A DNA stretch of 59,400 bases from the IMG/VR virus record IMGVR_UViG_3300032046_000028, positions 1 through 59,400 of that record; one strand, 5' to 3'. The notes beneath the pieces were generated by a model. It saw nothing but the letters and a program-made list of their open reading frames with translations. It did not search any database and was not told the DNA's origin. Position 1 is the first letter of the stretch. Every line of letters starts with the position of its first letter. The translations under genes and the position numbers were made by a program. Source of the stretch: a virus. Of the stretch, positions 21,484 through 29,331 are shown in pieces.

Positions 21484-21846
21484 CTACAGCGTGCACGTTG
21501 CCTCGAAATTGTATTGAGTTGCCGCAGCACCAGTCCATGTAAAGTCCGCTAATCCACTACCGTCCGTTATAGCATTGCCATATCCAATCCAATTATAAGT
21601 CACTCCGTCAGTAGAAGCCAAAAAACTCACTGTAACTCCAACAACTCCGCCTAATGCTGGAGTCAAAACTTGCGCTTGCAAATACATTCCAGAGCTAGGT
21701 ATGTAGTATGCTTGTGTTATTGTGATGGTGTATCTGAGGTCAACATAGACTGGAGCACTTGTTATCGTGAACGCAGCATACACCATTCCCGCACATATCA
21801 CTGCTATCAACGCAGTTACGGCTAGAACCTTCATCCTCTTCATCAT
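21484..21846 (-). CDS. secreted Ig-like domain protein (120 aa)
   Basis: The start is ATG 21846, preceded by GGGGAGGTGAAAAAT. The ATG at 22005 has no such site. Signal peptide MMKRMKVLAVTALIAVICAG is followed by a beta-sandwich (VSFLASTDGVTYNWIGYGNA, then DGSGLADFTW), the kind of Ig-like module found on archaeal surface proteins. Probably displayed on the cell or virion surface. Confidence 0.65.
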   Translation of the reverse strand: MMKRMKVLAVTALIAVICAGMVYAAFTITSAPVYVDLRYTITITQAYYIPSSGMYLQAQVLTPALGGVVGVTVSFLASTDGVTYNWIGYGNAITDGSGLADFTWTGAAATQYNFEATCTL

Positions 21847-21898
21847 ATTTTTCACCTCCCCTTTCCTCCTCAATAGGTTCTTAACGTGAACCGTTCGG

Positions 21899-22291
21899 TC
21901 AAACGTGACTGTCAAATTTGTCTTTAGTTTTTGAAACGTATTCGGCGATAAACCAATAATTACCGTTATGAATTGCTGACCAACAGAAAGTTGCTGTTCC
22001 ATCACGCAAGGATATGTTGTGGCCTATTTCTTTCCGATTGTCGCCGTCTGAATTGCATGTGTAAAAGTGGATTGTTGCTTCTGCAACGTCTTCGGTTTTA
22101 TGAGGGTTCTGATTGTGTGTTAAGTGGGCGGTTAGGGTGACGGTGCTATAATGCGCTGTTGCAGTTAATGAAAGAGTATAGTGCTTGTTGGGTTTGGCGT
22201 TATAGAAACACGCGAATACTGACGGAGCAAAAACTAGAATAATCAAGAATAGTATCGAGAATATTCTCAGGGCTTTTGCCATTTTGGTCAA
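21899..22291 (-). CDS. secreted Ig-like protein (130 aa)
   Basis: Signal peptide (ALRIFSILFLIILVFAPSVFA), then a beta-sandwich with TLSLTATAHYSTVTLTAHLT and DGTATFCWSAIHNGNYWFIA. Three cysteines after the signal, at least two of which could pair. One NxS glycosylation site (NIS). Same type as the neighbouring 21484 protein, and probably part of the same operon. Confidence 0.6.
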   Translation of the reverse strand: MTKMAKALRIFSILFLIILVFAPSVFACFYNAKPNKHYTLSLTATAHYSTVTLTAHLTHNQNPHKTEDVAEATIHFYTCNSDGDNRKEIGHNISLRDGTATFCWSAIHNGNYWFIAEYVSKTKDKFDSHV

Positions 22292-22391
22292 TCAACTAAT
22301 TAAATTCGCGGTTCTTAATTAATGGTTATGAAACCTTCTTCTAGGCGTAAAATCTATGAGAAATGTTGGGTCTTGTCGAAGACACATTCGA

Positions 22392-24056
22392 TTACGTTAG
22401 CCAACTTGTCTGGTTCCAACTTAGATTAGCGTGACTGTTTATTCCGCCAAGAATAATTCCTGCCGTAACAGAATCATAACAATCCATTCCGATAAAAGTA
22501 TTATAGTCTATGTAAGTGCTAGATTCAGTTTCGTAAACTCCATACTTCCAGCGGTCTGTTCCCGTTCCCTCTACTGGACGGCCAATGCGGATGTTGCTGA
22601 AAAGATTGTTTGTTGACACTTGATAAAATGCGGTTCCCGTTTTGTTCAAAGTGATTGCGGCAAAAGTCACGTAAGCGTTGCTTGCTGAAGTTTTTATGTA
22701 TCCATTGCTGAACTGAGAACCTCTGCAACCTTTAAGGTCTAAACCTGAAACGTTCCTGTTTGTAACATCAAGAGTGAAAGTTCCCATAGTAACTTCTTTG
22801 CTTTCAAAAATGATTATTGAACCGTCAGTCTGGAAAGTTGAAAATTGCAGAGGTCCCGCACCTGTTATGTAAATGGCAATTGATGTGTCACTTCCCCAAT
22901 GGCCCCCTACAAACTGTGTATCACCAATGCCGTACACGTATAAGCCATATCTGTAACCATTCGCATCAACCTCACTAACATGAAAAATGTACGGGTAACT
23001 GCCACCATTACCTTCCAAATGCAACCCATCCACGATACAGTTTTGAAGCTTCAAGTTTCTAATCCATATTTCCCTATTGTTATAGAGAGCGCTTGTAGTA
23101 CCAGTCCAGTTTATACCATGACCACCATGCCAACTTATATCCGCGCCGCCGTCCCACACTCCGCCTTCAATTATTACATGACCATCATAAACTGTAGGAT
23201 GCGCGTTTTGAAGTATACTAATATGGCTTGCGCCATCCAACGACACCATACCATCCAAAATGATGTGTGTATAGCTTGAAACAAGAATAGTGTTGGAAAT
23301 TGTAAAGTTGCCTTTCAAATAGACGGTTTCCATCCAAGTTCTGCCTACGGTCAAGTTTTCAAGAGCATTGTTTATTACCTGAGAAGCATTCGTTCCCGAC
23401 GTGAACAACGTGCTATTCGCACCATGCCATGCCCTATACGTCGAACCGCTAACGTCTATGATGAATGTGGCAGGCCCAACAAAACCGAGACTTTGATTGC
23501 CCAAATAATAATTGTCGCCGTCAATTGAAGTGCTGTTCATCCAACTGCTAAAAACAGCGTTCGCCGTCGTCAACGAACCTGAATCCAGATTAGAATCCCA
23601 AGCAAGCACGCCTGCCTTCCAACAGCGAATACGTCCCGCGTTGCGGTCTTCAAGCGTTGCGGTTGCGCCTGCATTAATCGTGACTGTGATGCCGCTTGCG
23701 CCTTTGTCAAGGGTGAGCCACACGTTTGTTTTCAACGTAACCGACGCCGTGTAAGTGCCATTACGCACGAAAATGCTGCCTTGCGTTGCAGAAACGTTGC
23801 CGATTACGTTTGTCAAGACTTCAGTTGCATTACTGAGAAGTTCAATCACCATTAGCGTTGACATGTTGCGTGAGGCATAGAACGTGCTGTTGTACTGCCA
23901 AACTATAACGTCAACTTCGCTCCAAGCTTCAAGGGGATCTTCAGGTTGCCCGCTAATCTTCACATTTGCTGTTTGCCAATAACTCTGAATTAGTGCTCCA
24001 GAAACAAGTCCGAGTAAGAGGAATGAGATTCCGAACAGAAACAGGGCTTTGCGCAC
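22392..24056 (-). CDS. secreted right-handed beta-helix (pectate-lyase-like) protein
   Basis: 554 residues, GTG start after GAGGCATACGAAC. Signal peptide ALFLFGISFLLLGLVSGALI. From about residue 90 the chain has repeated short strands (GSIFVRNGTYTASVTLKTN, GASGITVTINAGATATLED, IWIRNLKLQNCIVDGLHLEG) typical of a parallel beta-helix. Many NxS/T sites suggest heavy glycosylation. It could bind or cleave host-surface polysaccharide or act as a spike. No catalytic residues could be pinned down. The N-terminal SYWQTANV resembles the 28256 protein (TYYQTANV). Confidence 0.75.
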   Translation of the reverse strand: MRKALFLFGISFLLLGLVSGALIQSYWQTANVKISGQPEDPLEAWSEVDVIVWQYNSTFYASRNMSTLMVIELLSNATEVLTNVIGNVSATQGSIFVRNGTYTASVTLKTNVWLTLDKGASGITVTINAGATATLEDRNAGRIRCWKAGVLAWDSNLDSGSLTTANAVFSSWMNSTSIDGDNYYLGNQSLGFVGPATFIIDVSGSTYRAWHGANSTLFTSGTNASQVINNALENLTVGRTWMETVYLKGNFTISNTILVSSYTHIILDGMVSLDGASHISILQNAHPTVYDGHVIIEGGVWDGGADISWHGGHGINWTGTTSALYNNREIWIRNLKLQNCIVDGLHLEGNGGSYPYIFHVSEVDANGYRYGLYVYGIGDTQFVGGHWGSDTSIAIYITGAGPLQFSTFQTDGSIIIFESKEVTMGTFTLDVTNRNVSGLDLKGCRGSQFSNGYIKTSASNAYVTFAAITLNKTGTAFYQVSTNNLFSNIRIGRPVEGTGTDRWKYGVYETESSTYIDYNTFIGMDCYDSVTAGIILGGINSHANLSWNQTSWLT

Positions 24057-24142
24057 GTTCGTATGCCTCAGACATTATCTTTACGTTTGTATATATAAAA
24101 CATTGCCTAATGTGAAGGAAAAGTAGAACATTTTATATACTA
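24057..24142. promoter_or_regulatory. divergent promoter with two TATA boxes
   Basis: GTATATATAAAAC (about 24090-24102) is placed about 45 bases before the plus ATG at 24143. CATTTTATATAC (24129-24140), read as GTATATAAAATG on the minus strand, is placed about 75 bases before the minus GTG at 24056. Each fits the archaeal TTTATATA consensus. Confidence 0.65.
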
Positions 24143-24502
24143 ATGTCAAGCATAGACTTGTCAGAGACTTCTAAAAGAAACTTTCGCCTTTCCAAACGGA
24201 ATGGTGGCTTCAGCAAAGTGACTCACAAACGAAGTGAAGTATCGCTTCAAAGGCGAGCAGCCCAAAAATACATCTTAGACACTAGCTATCGCGACCCCAT
24301 CATGGCAGAAACTGTTTCGCGAACGGATTTTCATGCGGTTCTCGACTATCTTGGTAAACAGTTTGAAATGACCTTGCCAGGAGTCAGCGATGTGATAAAG
24401 GGAGAAGTCTTAAGGGATTCGCGGGGTCATGGCAGTATTCCTCTTGCCGTTACAAAACAAATGGTGAAAGTGTCCAGCAAGAAATTTCCGATAATGAGAT
24501 GA
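24143..24502 (+). CDS. basic hypothetical protein (119 aa)
   Basis: The first 45 residues are very basic (RNFRLSKRNGG, QRRAAQKYIL), the rest mixed. FHAVLDYLGKQFEMTLPGVS may be helical. First gene of the plus cassette and probably nearly leaderless. No family recognised. Nucleic-acid binding is possible from charge. Confidence 0.55.
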   Translation: MSSIDLSETSKRNFRLSKRNGGFSKVTHKRSEVSLQRRAAQKYILDTSYRDPIMAETVSRTDFHAVLDYLGKQFEMTLPGVSDVIKGEVLRDSRGHGSIPLAVTKQMVKVSSKKFPIMR

Positions 24503-24813
24503 AAGAAATGAGTGTACCCGAAATAAAAATGGAAAAGTTCGATTCAATCCAAGAATTAGTCAAAACGTTGAGGCTTGCAGAAATCGAGTCTCACAAAATA
24601 GGCAAACAAATGCAGATCGACCAAGACGGTTTGGAAGAATTAGGTATCCGCTGCAATTCCGTCACTAACTGCGTGGAAGTCGGCAAACGCTGCTTCAAAT
24701 GCAAAAACAACTATGCATGCCGAAGTTACTTCCGCGACTTGCTTCAGAAAGACGCTGATGTTTCCGTCTACGCAAATGATGCCTCTTGTTTTGCAGCAAT
24801 CACAGAGGAATAG
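24499..24813 (+). CDS. cysteine-rich protein (104 aa)
   Basis: ATGA overlap with the previous gene. The helical N-terminal half (SIQELVKTLRLAEIESHKIG) is followed by IRCNSVTNCVEVGKRCFKCKNNYACRSYF in two runs with six cysteines, likely two zinc sites. Confidence 0.55.
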   Translation: MKEMSVPEIKMEKFDSIQELVKTLRLAEIESHKIGKQMQIDQDGLEELGIRCNSVTNCVEVGKRCFKCKNNYACRSYFRDLLQKDADVSVYANDASCFAAITEE

Positions 24814-24815
24814 GA

Positions 24816-25052
24816 ATGGATGAAGTAATTTGCGAGTTTAAAGAAAGATGCACTAGCTTCCAAAAAACTGTGAATTGGGTAGATTTGTGTGCGAATTGCC
24901 AGAACAATAAGGGCAAAAAGAACTATTACGTACCACAACCGTACCCATACGTTCCTTGGATTCCTTGGTATTCCACAATCATTTGGACAACCACAAACGG
25001 GATAGTTTCAGGGACAGTTTCAACGAATCAGAGTTTCTATAAACCAATGTGA
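24816..25052 (+). CDS. zinc-knuckle protein with Pro/Tyr/Trp-rich tail (78 aa)
   Basis: ATG 24816 follows the previous TAG; the ATG at 24786 is inside that gene. CEFKERC...DLCANCQNNKG gives one zinc site. Then YYVPQPYPYVPWIPWYSTII, an aromatic-proline segment that may lie in or on a membrane. Function unknown. Confidence 0.5.
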   Translation: MDEVICEFKERCTSFQKTVNWVDLCANCQNNKGKKNYYVPQPYPYVPWIPWYSTIIWTTTNGIVSGTVSTNQSFYKPM

Positions 25053-25064
25053 GGTGACCAAACA

Positions 25065-25490
25065 ATGAGAAAATTAGCTTGGTTCGTCATAATCGTATTC
25101 GGCTTAGTATTGGCTCTTGCTATTGCTTCTGCTGTTAGTCCTCCGTTTAAAGAAGCTTTTTCCTCAATGTTAAACGGCGTCGGAGGCGGCATACTCACAA
25201 ATGTGGGCAACGGTCTTCAGTATTTAGGCGACATTGCAAGCACAAACGTAACAAACATTGTCATAAGTGGAGGTTCCTTATTGATTGCTGGCGGAATCCT
25301 TTTTGGATATGTTGTCAGAAAACTTTGGGCAAAACGACCACAATTCCTCAAGAAAGAAAAAGAAACACAACCGCCAATCATGCGGGAACCCACAAGTGTC
25401 ATCATTCGAGAAGTGCCTGTGGGAACGTCAACTCAGGCACCAACTGCCCCGCAGAAGCCTAAAGAAGAAACTCAAGAGGTCCCAGCATAA
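25065..25490 (+). CDS. two-helix membrane protein with cytoplasmic tail (141 aa)
   Basis: AGGTGACC site before ATG. Hydrophobic helix 1 at 3-24 (signal anchor), an exported Gly/Asn-rich loop with NVTN, helix 2 at 67-86 (SLLIAGGILFGYVV), then a basic and Pro/Gln-rich tail of 50 residues. The TGA overlaps the GTPase start, which implies equimolar synthesis and perhaps a membrane anchor for the GTPase. Confidence 0.65.
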   Translation: MRKLAWFVIIVFGLVLALAIASAVSPPFKEAFSSMLNGVGGGILTNVGNGLQYLGDIASTNVTNIVISGGSLLIAGGILFGYVVRKLWAKRPQFLKKEKETQPPIMREPTSVIIREVPVGTSTQAPTAPQKPKEETQEVPA

Positions 25491-26431
25491 TGGAAACTAT
25501 CCGCGACATAAACCCGTTCAAATCAGGACAAAAACTAAAACGAGTCATCGTAGTCGGCAGCCGAGGAAGCAGCAAAACAACAGCTCTCGGATGTCTCAGC
25601 CTAGCCGCAGACTTGAAAAGTACACGAGAACGAAACTTTAAACATTTCATCCACGAAAAAACCAGCGGCATCCGACAAGTGCCATCGGACTTGTGTTCAG
25701 GATATTTCCCAGAACCCACACCGCCAGGGCTCATTTACGAAGCAGATATGCACCTAGTTTGGAAAGGAACGTTCGGCGAAAGAAGCCTCATGCTACCCTT
25801 CTGCGAAACAGCTGGCGAGGATATGGAAAACCTTGCGGGTCCATATAAGTCGGGCGTGTATTCGCAAGCGGAAGATTGGCAAAACGCTGACGTACTCAAC
25901 AAGTACATCTGCGATAGCAACGGCTACATCCTAGTGGCACCCGTCAGCCGAGCGCATATTGCTGGCGTGCCGCAGATGGATGAAGAAACCATCGGACCCA
26001 AAGGCAGACCGCACGATCCAGACCTTGTACTATCCAGAATTTTGGCAGCGATTTATGCTTACAAAAAGAAAACACGGAGTCCGCCGATTGAGGGCATTGC
26101 TGTTTTACTTACGAAGTATGATGCGATTGAAAACTTTCTGAAAAGCAGAGGCATGAACCTTTTCGATCCAATAGGCGCGCAGACGTTTCTCTCCACTTAT
26201 TTCCGACAGACCGCGGGTTTACTTAAGTTTTATGGGCTTGAAAAAATCAAGTTCTTTCCCACGTTTGTTCAAGTAGAAAAACTGAAGCAACCAGACGGTT
26301 CGATAGCGTTTGCGAAGCGGGAAGATGGCAGTTACAAAATCGTAGTTGACACGGAACGGAACTTGCCAATTTTCAGTGAACAAAGCTATTACAGCCTGAT
26401 TGATTGGCTCAGAGACACATTTGCATCGTGA
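25490..26431 (+). CDS. P-loop GTPase of conflict-system type
   Basis: 313 residues. P-loop GSRGSSKTT at 23-31 after the beta strand VIVV. A Walker B/G3-like CETAGED at 105-111 (DTAG in ordinary GTPases). G4-like LLTKYD near 205. A long insertion follows G3. This layout matches the stand-alone GTPases of archaeal and bacterial NTP-dependent conflict systems (double-GTPase/GAP1 group), as far as I recall. The partner gene downstream has a GAP1-N-like beginning, which supports this. It acts in the cytoplasm, perhaps tethered by the neighbouring membrane proteins. Confidence 0.65.
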   Translation: METIRDINPFKSGQKLKRVIVVGSRGSSKTTALGCLSLAADLKSTRERNFKHFIHEKTSGIRQVPSDLCSGYFPEPTPPGLIYEADMHLVWKGTFGERSLMLPFCETAGEDMENLAGPYKSGVYSQAEDWQNADVLNKYICDSNGYILVAPVSRAHIAGVPQMDEETIGPKGRPHDPDLVLSRILAAIYAYKKKTRSPPIEGIAVLLTKYDAIENFLKSRGMNLFDPIGAQTFLSTYFRQTAGLLKFYGLEKIKFFPTFVQVEKLKQPDGSIAFAKREDGSYKIVVDTERNLPIFSEQSYYSLIDWLRDTFAS

Positions 26432-26450
26432 GGCTAATACGGTGCGGTGT

Positions 26451-26810
26451 GAACAGATTTTCCGAGGCTACGTCAAAGGATACGGCATAAGATATTTGAA
26501 AACGCCCTGTGTAGATCAACTTCTCAACAATGACAGCCTCAGAAAGATTCTGGAACAAAACGTAGATTCAGACAAAACGTTAGAAACCAAAATTAATTTT
26601 CCAGAAGAAAACGTGTTAGCTGTTTCGTTTCTAAGAACAATTTTTGACGATTACGGCAGAAAAACCGTTTGGAACAATACCATCCTCATTGACCTGTCCG
26701 CGTTTGCGGAAGAAGCGAAACCAGAAAATCTTGTTTCTTCTCTCCTTTTGAGAAATCCTGAACAGCCACCTGAAAAACTGTTTCCCTTAGAAGTGAACGT
26801 GAATGGCTGA
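26451..26810 (+). CDS. GAP1-N-like partner of the GTPase (119 aa)
   Basis: GTG start 8 bases after GAGG; a TTG at 26400 would overlap the GTPase. Begins MRCEQIFRGYVKGYGIRYLK, where known GAP1-N domains start with Q-A-I-Y-G-x-V-x-G-x-x-L-L-x-S. In the middle is AVSFLRTIFDDYGRKTVWNNTILIDL in two parts, corresponding to the domain's 'R-x-Y...H-T-L-L-I' core. GAP1 proteins are predicted GTPase activators in conflict systems. The match is by eye and distant. Confidence 0.5.
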   Translation, partial: EQIFRGYVKGYGIRYLKTPCVDQLLNNDSLRKILEQNVDSDKTLETKINFPEENVLAVSFLRTIFDDYGRKTVWNNTILIDLSAFAEEAKPENLVSSLLLRNPEQPPEKLFPLEVNVNG

Positions 26811-27141
26811 CGAAAAAGTGCACCGCGAAAGCATTATTGACCAGCCAAGCATGACTAGCGTAGTCACCAAAGAATACCTTGTTTTGCCCTTCAGTGACGT
26901 TGTGATTCATAAAAAGTTTTTTGAGTTCTGGACCGTTTTCGCGTTTGTAGGCACTAGCATACTTTGGGGAATAGGCGTTTTCACAACCGTTTACCAAGGC
27001 TTCGCAGCGTCAGTGTTATCGGGAATGGCAGTTCATCCTGAACTGGCGATTTTTGTCTTTGCCATGTTTGGTCTGTTGGTCTTCATCGTTTACAAGATTA
27101 ATCATCCAAAACGAAAAAAGGTTCCAACAGTGATAAAATGA
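26803..27141 (+). CDS. two-helix membrane protein (112 aa)
   Basis: Soluble N-terminal 40 residues, then hydrophobic helices at about 43-66 (FWTVFAFVGTSILWGIGVFT) and 80-100 (LAIFVFAMFGLLVFIVYKI), ending KRKK. Helical-hairpin proteins like this are frequent effectors or anchors in conflict systems. Overlaps both neighbours. Confidence 0.6.
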   Translation: MADEKVHRESIIDQPSMTSVVTKEYLVLPFSDVVIHKKFFEFWTVFAFVGTSILWGIGVFTTVYQGFAASVLSGMAVHPELAIFVFAMFGLLVFIVYKINHPKRKKVPTVIK

Positions 27142-27488
27142 CTGAGACTGAAAAGGTTCCATTTTTCCGTAGATTGCTGGAAGGATTGGCTGATAGAATT
27201 AAAAGACATTATTTTGAGAGTGACATGCACAGATATGAACAAACAGCATGGAAAGTCAAAGGAGCAGTTGACCAGTACCTCAAGAACCATTCATACCGAT
27301 TTGTAAGCAATGTGGTTCCAGATCCAGAAGACGATTGGCCAAAGGTTGATGTGAAAGTTCAAGTCAGTACAGCGAATTACCAAACACTTCTAAAGTTATG
27401 GGAAGAAGTCTCCGAGTATGTCTATCCGCAAATTCCAACTCGTGATCTACAGGGTGTCTTCATAAGCATGCATATGTTGGAAGGTTGA
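27138..27488 (+). CDS. hypothetical soluble protein of the GTPase cassette (116 aa)
   Basis: N-terminal basic amphipathic helix (FFRRLLEGLADRIKRHYF), then an alpha/beta part with KVDVKVQVSTANYQTLLKLW. No cysteines and no catalytic motif. ATGA overlap with the membrane gene. Perhaps binds the membrane pair by its N-terminus. Confidence 0.55.
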   Translation: MTETEKVPFFRRLLEGLADRIKRHYFESDMHRYEQTAWKVKGAVDQYLKNHSYRFVSNVVPDPEDDWPKVDVKVQVSTANYQTLLKLWEEVSEYVYPQIPTRDLQGVFISMHMLEG

Positions 27489-27492
27489 AAAT

Positions 27493-28023
27493 ATGAGCAA
27501 AACAACAACTGCAATCCTAAGCATAATCGCCCTAATCGTAGGCTTCGTGCTGTACTATACGGGTCTGTTGAATCCCGTGTTTGCATGGCTCAATGCGAAC
27601 GTATGGTTGCATATCACCAACTTCTTCGGCTTCCTGAAAGCAAACCCGATTGCGTCAACAGCCCTCGGCAGCCTCAGCGGAGGCGGCGTTCTTGCTGTTG
27701 CCAAAAGCGTTTACACTGGTCAGAAAAACACGGCAGTAGCAGAAGTAACAAGCCAAAGTCAAACGCAGATTAACAGCATTGGCAATCAGCTTTTCCAAGC
27801 AAACAACGCGGTAACAGAGTCAGAAAAGACAATAGCAACGTTGCAGGCGCAGATTACGGAACTTAAAGCGCAGAAACCTGACGATTCAGCCTTGTTTGAA
27901 AGCCAACAGCTTGTCATAGCAAAACAGCAAGAACTGGAACGGCTTAGAAGCGACTACAACGCCTTGGTCAGAATCAAGGCTGAACAGGACCTGCACCCGA
28001 AAGAAGTAGTGATAGTGAAATAA
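27493..28023 (+). CDS. membrane-anchored coiled-coil protein (176 aa)
   Basis: TM helix 1 at 6-28 (AILSIIALIVGFVLYYTGLL), an amphipathic segment, and a Gly-rich second hydrophobic stretch (STALGSLSGGGVLAVA). Then a coiled coil from 90 to 165 (ESEKTIATLQAQITELKAQ, QELERLRSDYNALVRIKAEQ). It could be a pore or envelope-spanning effector of the cassette, or a virion spike. Sequence alone does not decide. Confidence 0.55.
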   Translation: MSKTTTAILSIIALIVGFVLYYTGLLNPVFAWLNANVWLHITNFFGFLKANPIASTALGSLSGGGVLAVAKSVYTGQKNTAVAEVTSQSQTQINSIGNQLFQANNAVTESEKTIATLQAQITELKAQKPDDSALFESQQLVIAKQQELERLRSDYNALVRIKAEQDLHPKEVVIVK

Positions 28024-28024
28024 G

Positions 28025-28147
28025 ATGGATTTTGAGTCTTTGCCTTCCTGCCACGATATAGAAATCAGTCTTTGCGATAAATGCGTACAGTCTTTTCGTG
28101 GCAATTTGAAGTGCCAAAACTGTTTCGGGTTTGACAAGGTGAAATAA
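28025..28147 (+). CDS. 40-aa zinc-finger microprotein
   Basis: Reads MDFESLPSCHDIEISLCDKC, then VQSFRGNLKCQNCFGFDKVK. CH...CxxC...CxxC forms a ribbon. TAATG overlap with the next gene. Confidence 0.55.
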   Translation: MDFESLPSCHDIEISLCDKCVQSFRGNLKCQNCFGFDKVK

Positions 28148-28254
28148 TGGAATGTAAAGGATGTTTTCTTGAATCTTGGCAACATGGTATCGTTCATGCT
28201 GCTTGCGTCAATTGTGTAAGAAAGGACATGGAAAAGCTAAAAACGGTGAAATAG
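28147..28254 (+). CDS. 35-aa zinc-finger microprotein
   Basis: Reads MECKGCFLESWQHGIVHAAC, then VNCVRKDMEKLK. CxxC...H...CxxC with a basic end. Same size class as the 28025 gene, and separated from the next gene by one base. Confidence 0.55.
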   Translation: MECKGCFLESWQHGIVHAACVNCVRKDMEKLKTVK

Positions 28255-28255
28255 G

Positions 28256-28657
28256 ATGGATGCTAAAGCTGGACTTGCAATTCTCAGCCTCTTCGTAGTG
28301 GGCATAGTTTTAGCGGCCAGCGTCGCAACCTACTATCAAACCGCAAACGTCGTAGCCCTCCCCATAATCACATACATGGATGATACGCCGCTTGAAGCGA
28401 ACGCTACGATTGATTGGGGTACGCTTTACGCAGGAACAGCAAACGAGTTTAACTTCACCGTCTACAACAATATGACAGAAGCCCACACCATTTACCTGAT
28501 GATTCAATATTTACCAGCGGGTTGGACGCAGACGTGGATTGGCAACGGCACATTACTGCAGAACCAAACTGGTGTCAGTTTTCCGCTTGTCCTAACAGTT
28601 CCAGCATCGGCAGAAAGTAAACAGTATATTTGGCAACACCAAATAGTGACAGGATGA
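28256..28657 (+). CDS. secreted Ig-like protein (133 aa)
   Basis: Signal anchor at 5-25 (GLAILSLFVVGIVLAASVAT), then YYQTANV and a beta-sandwich with TIDWGTLYAGTANEFNFTVY and YLPAGWTQTW, as in archaeal 'DUF/NEW3-like' stalk domains. Five or more NxT/S sites. Similar start to the beta-helix protein at 22392. Probably surface exposed. Confidence 0.6.
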   Translation: MDAKAGLAILSLFVVGIVLAASVATYYQTANVVALPIITYMDDTPLEANATIDWGTLYAGTANEFNFTVYNNMTEAHTIYLMIQYLPAGWTQTWIGNGTLLQNQTGVSFPLVLTVPASAESKQYIWQHQIVTG

Positions 28658-28827
28658 AAGAAACGATTAAACGGTTAAAAACCGACGCAATCCATTTAGA
28701 TAGGAACATTCGCACAGCAATTCGGATGTCAAACAACAAGCAAGAACAGGAAGCCCTAGAAAAAGCCGCAGACTTTCTAGTTCACCAAGTAATAGAATTT
28801 CTCAGAACCGCAGAACAGGTTCCGTAA
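28654..28827 (+). CDS. 57-aa helical protein
   Basis: Start ATG 28654 overlaps the previous TGA (an upstream ATG at 28630 lies inside that gene). Two helices: ETIKRLKTDAIHLDRNIRTA and EALEKAADFLVHQVIEFLRT. No cysteines. Function unknown. Confidence 0.55.
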   Translation: MKETIKRLKTDAIHLDRNIRTAIRMSNNKQEQEALEKAADFLVHQVIEFLRTAEQVP

Positions 28828-29081
28828 TGAAACGCAGAAACAAAATCCTAGCCGTTCTTGCCACAGCCATGCTAGTGTGGATTGCCACCCCCATTCCTGA
28901 AGGCACAATCATCATAGCATTGTTAAGTGGCGTGACGGGCTACACGATTTTTCCAGACTGGCACTTTTCTGTGTTGACTTCAATAGTTGGGTGCGTAGTC
29001 GGTTCGGTTGTAATTTGGAAGTTTCAGCTTTTCAAAAAAGTTAAACTATGGGCAAATAAAGTGAAGAAAATTGAAACTTGA
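28827..29081 (+). CDS. two-helix membrane protein (84 aa)
   Basis: Hydrophobic spans at 7-20, 27-40 and 47-64 (VLTSIVGCVVGSVVIWKF), with a basic tail. Last gene of the plus cassette; only 13 bases separate it from the convergent minus block, so transcripts may overlap. Confidence 0.55.
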   Translation: MKRRNKILAVLATAMLVWIATPIPEGTIIIALLSGVTGYTIFPDWHFSVLTSIVGCVVGSVVIWKFQLFKKVKLWANKVKKIET

Positions 29082-29094
29082 TGGTTTTGTGAAG

Positions 29095-29328
29095 TTATTC
29101 TTCTTCTTCGTCTAATTCCTGCATTAATCCTAGTACGCGAACAGTAGAGTTTGCAAGCGAAAGAGCAGTAAGTAAGTCTCCGCCTTTGACACCTAAATTC
29201 AACAGGTTTTCCAAATCTCCCGTCAACTTGTCCACTTTAGCCAAATGGTCACTGACTTCTGCCCGTTCCAACTTAATTTCTTCAATTTTCGCCATTATTT
29301 CCTTCAATCTACTCATATTGTCGTTCAC
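29095..29328 (-). CDS. coiled-coil protein (77 aa)
   Basis: Helical throughout: LKEIMAKIEEIKLERAEVSD, then KVDKLTGDLENLLNL, and an acidic tail (DEEEE). The Met at residue 5 could also start it (GAGGTGAACGACAAT upstream favours the first or second). No catalytic motif. Confidence 0.6.
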   Translation of the reverse strand: MNDNMSRLKEIMAKIEEIKLERAEVSDHLAKVDKLTGDLENLLNLGVKGGDLLTALSLANSTVRVLGLMQELDEEEE

Positions 29329-29331
29329 CTC

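Noticed and set aside
21291-21542. Frames on both strands in the convergent gap 21281-21483
   Set aside because: They overlap the end of the secreted-protein gene, lack ribosome-binding sites, and look random in composition.
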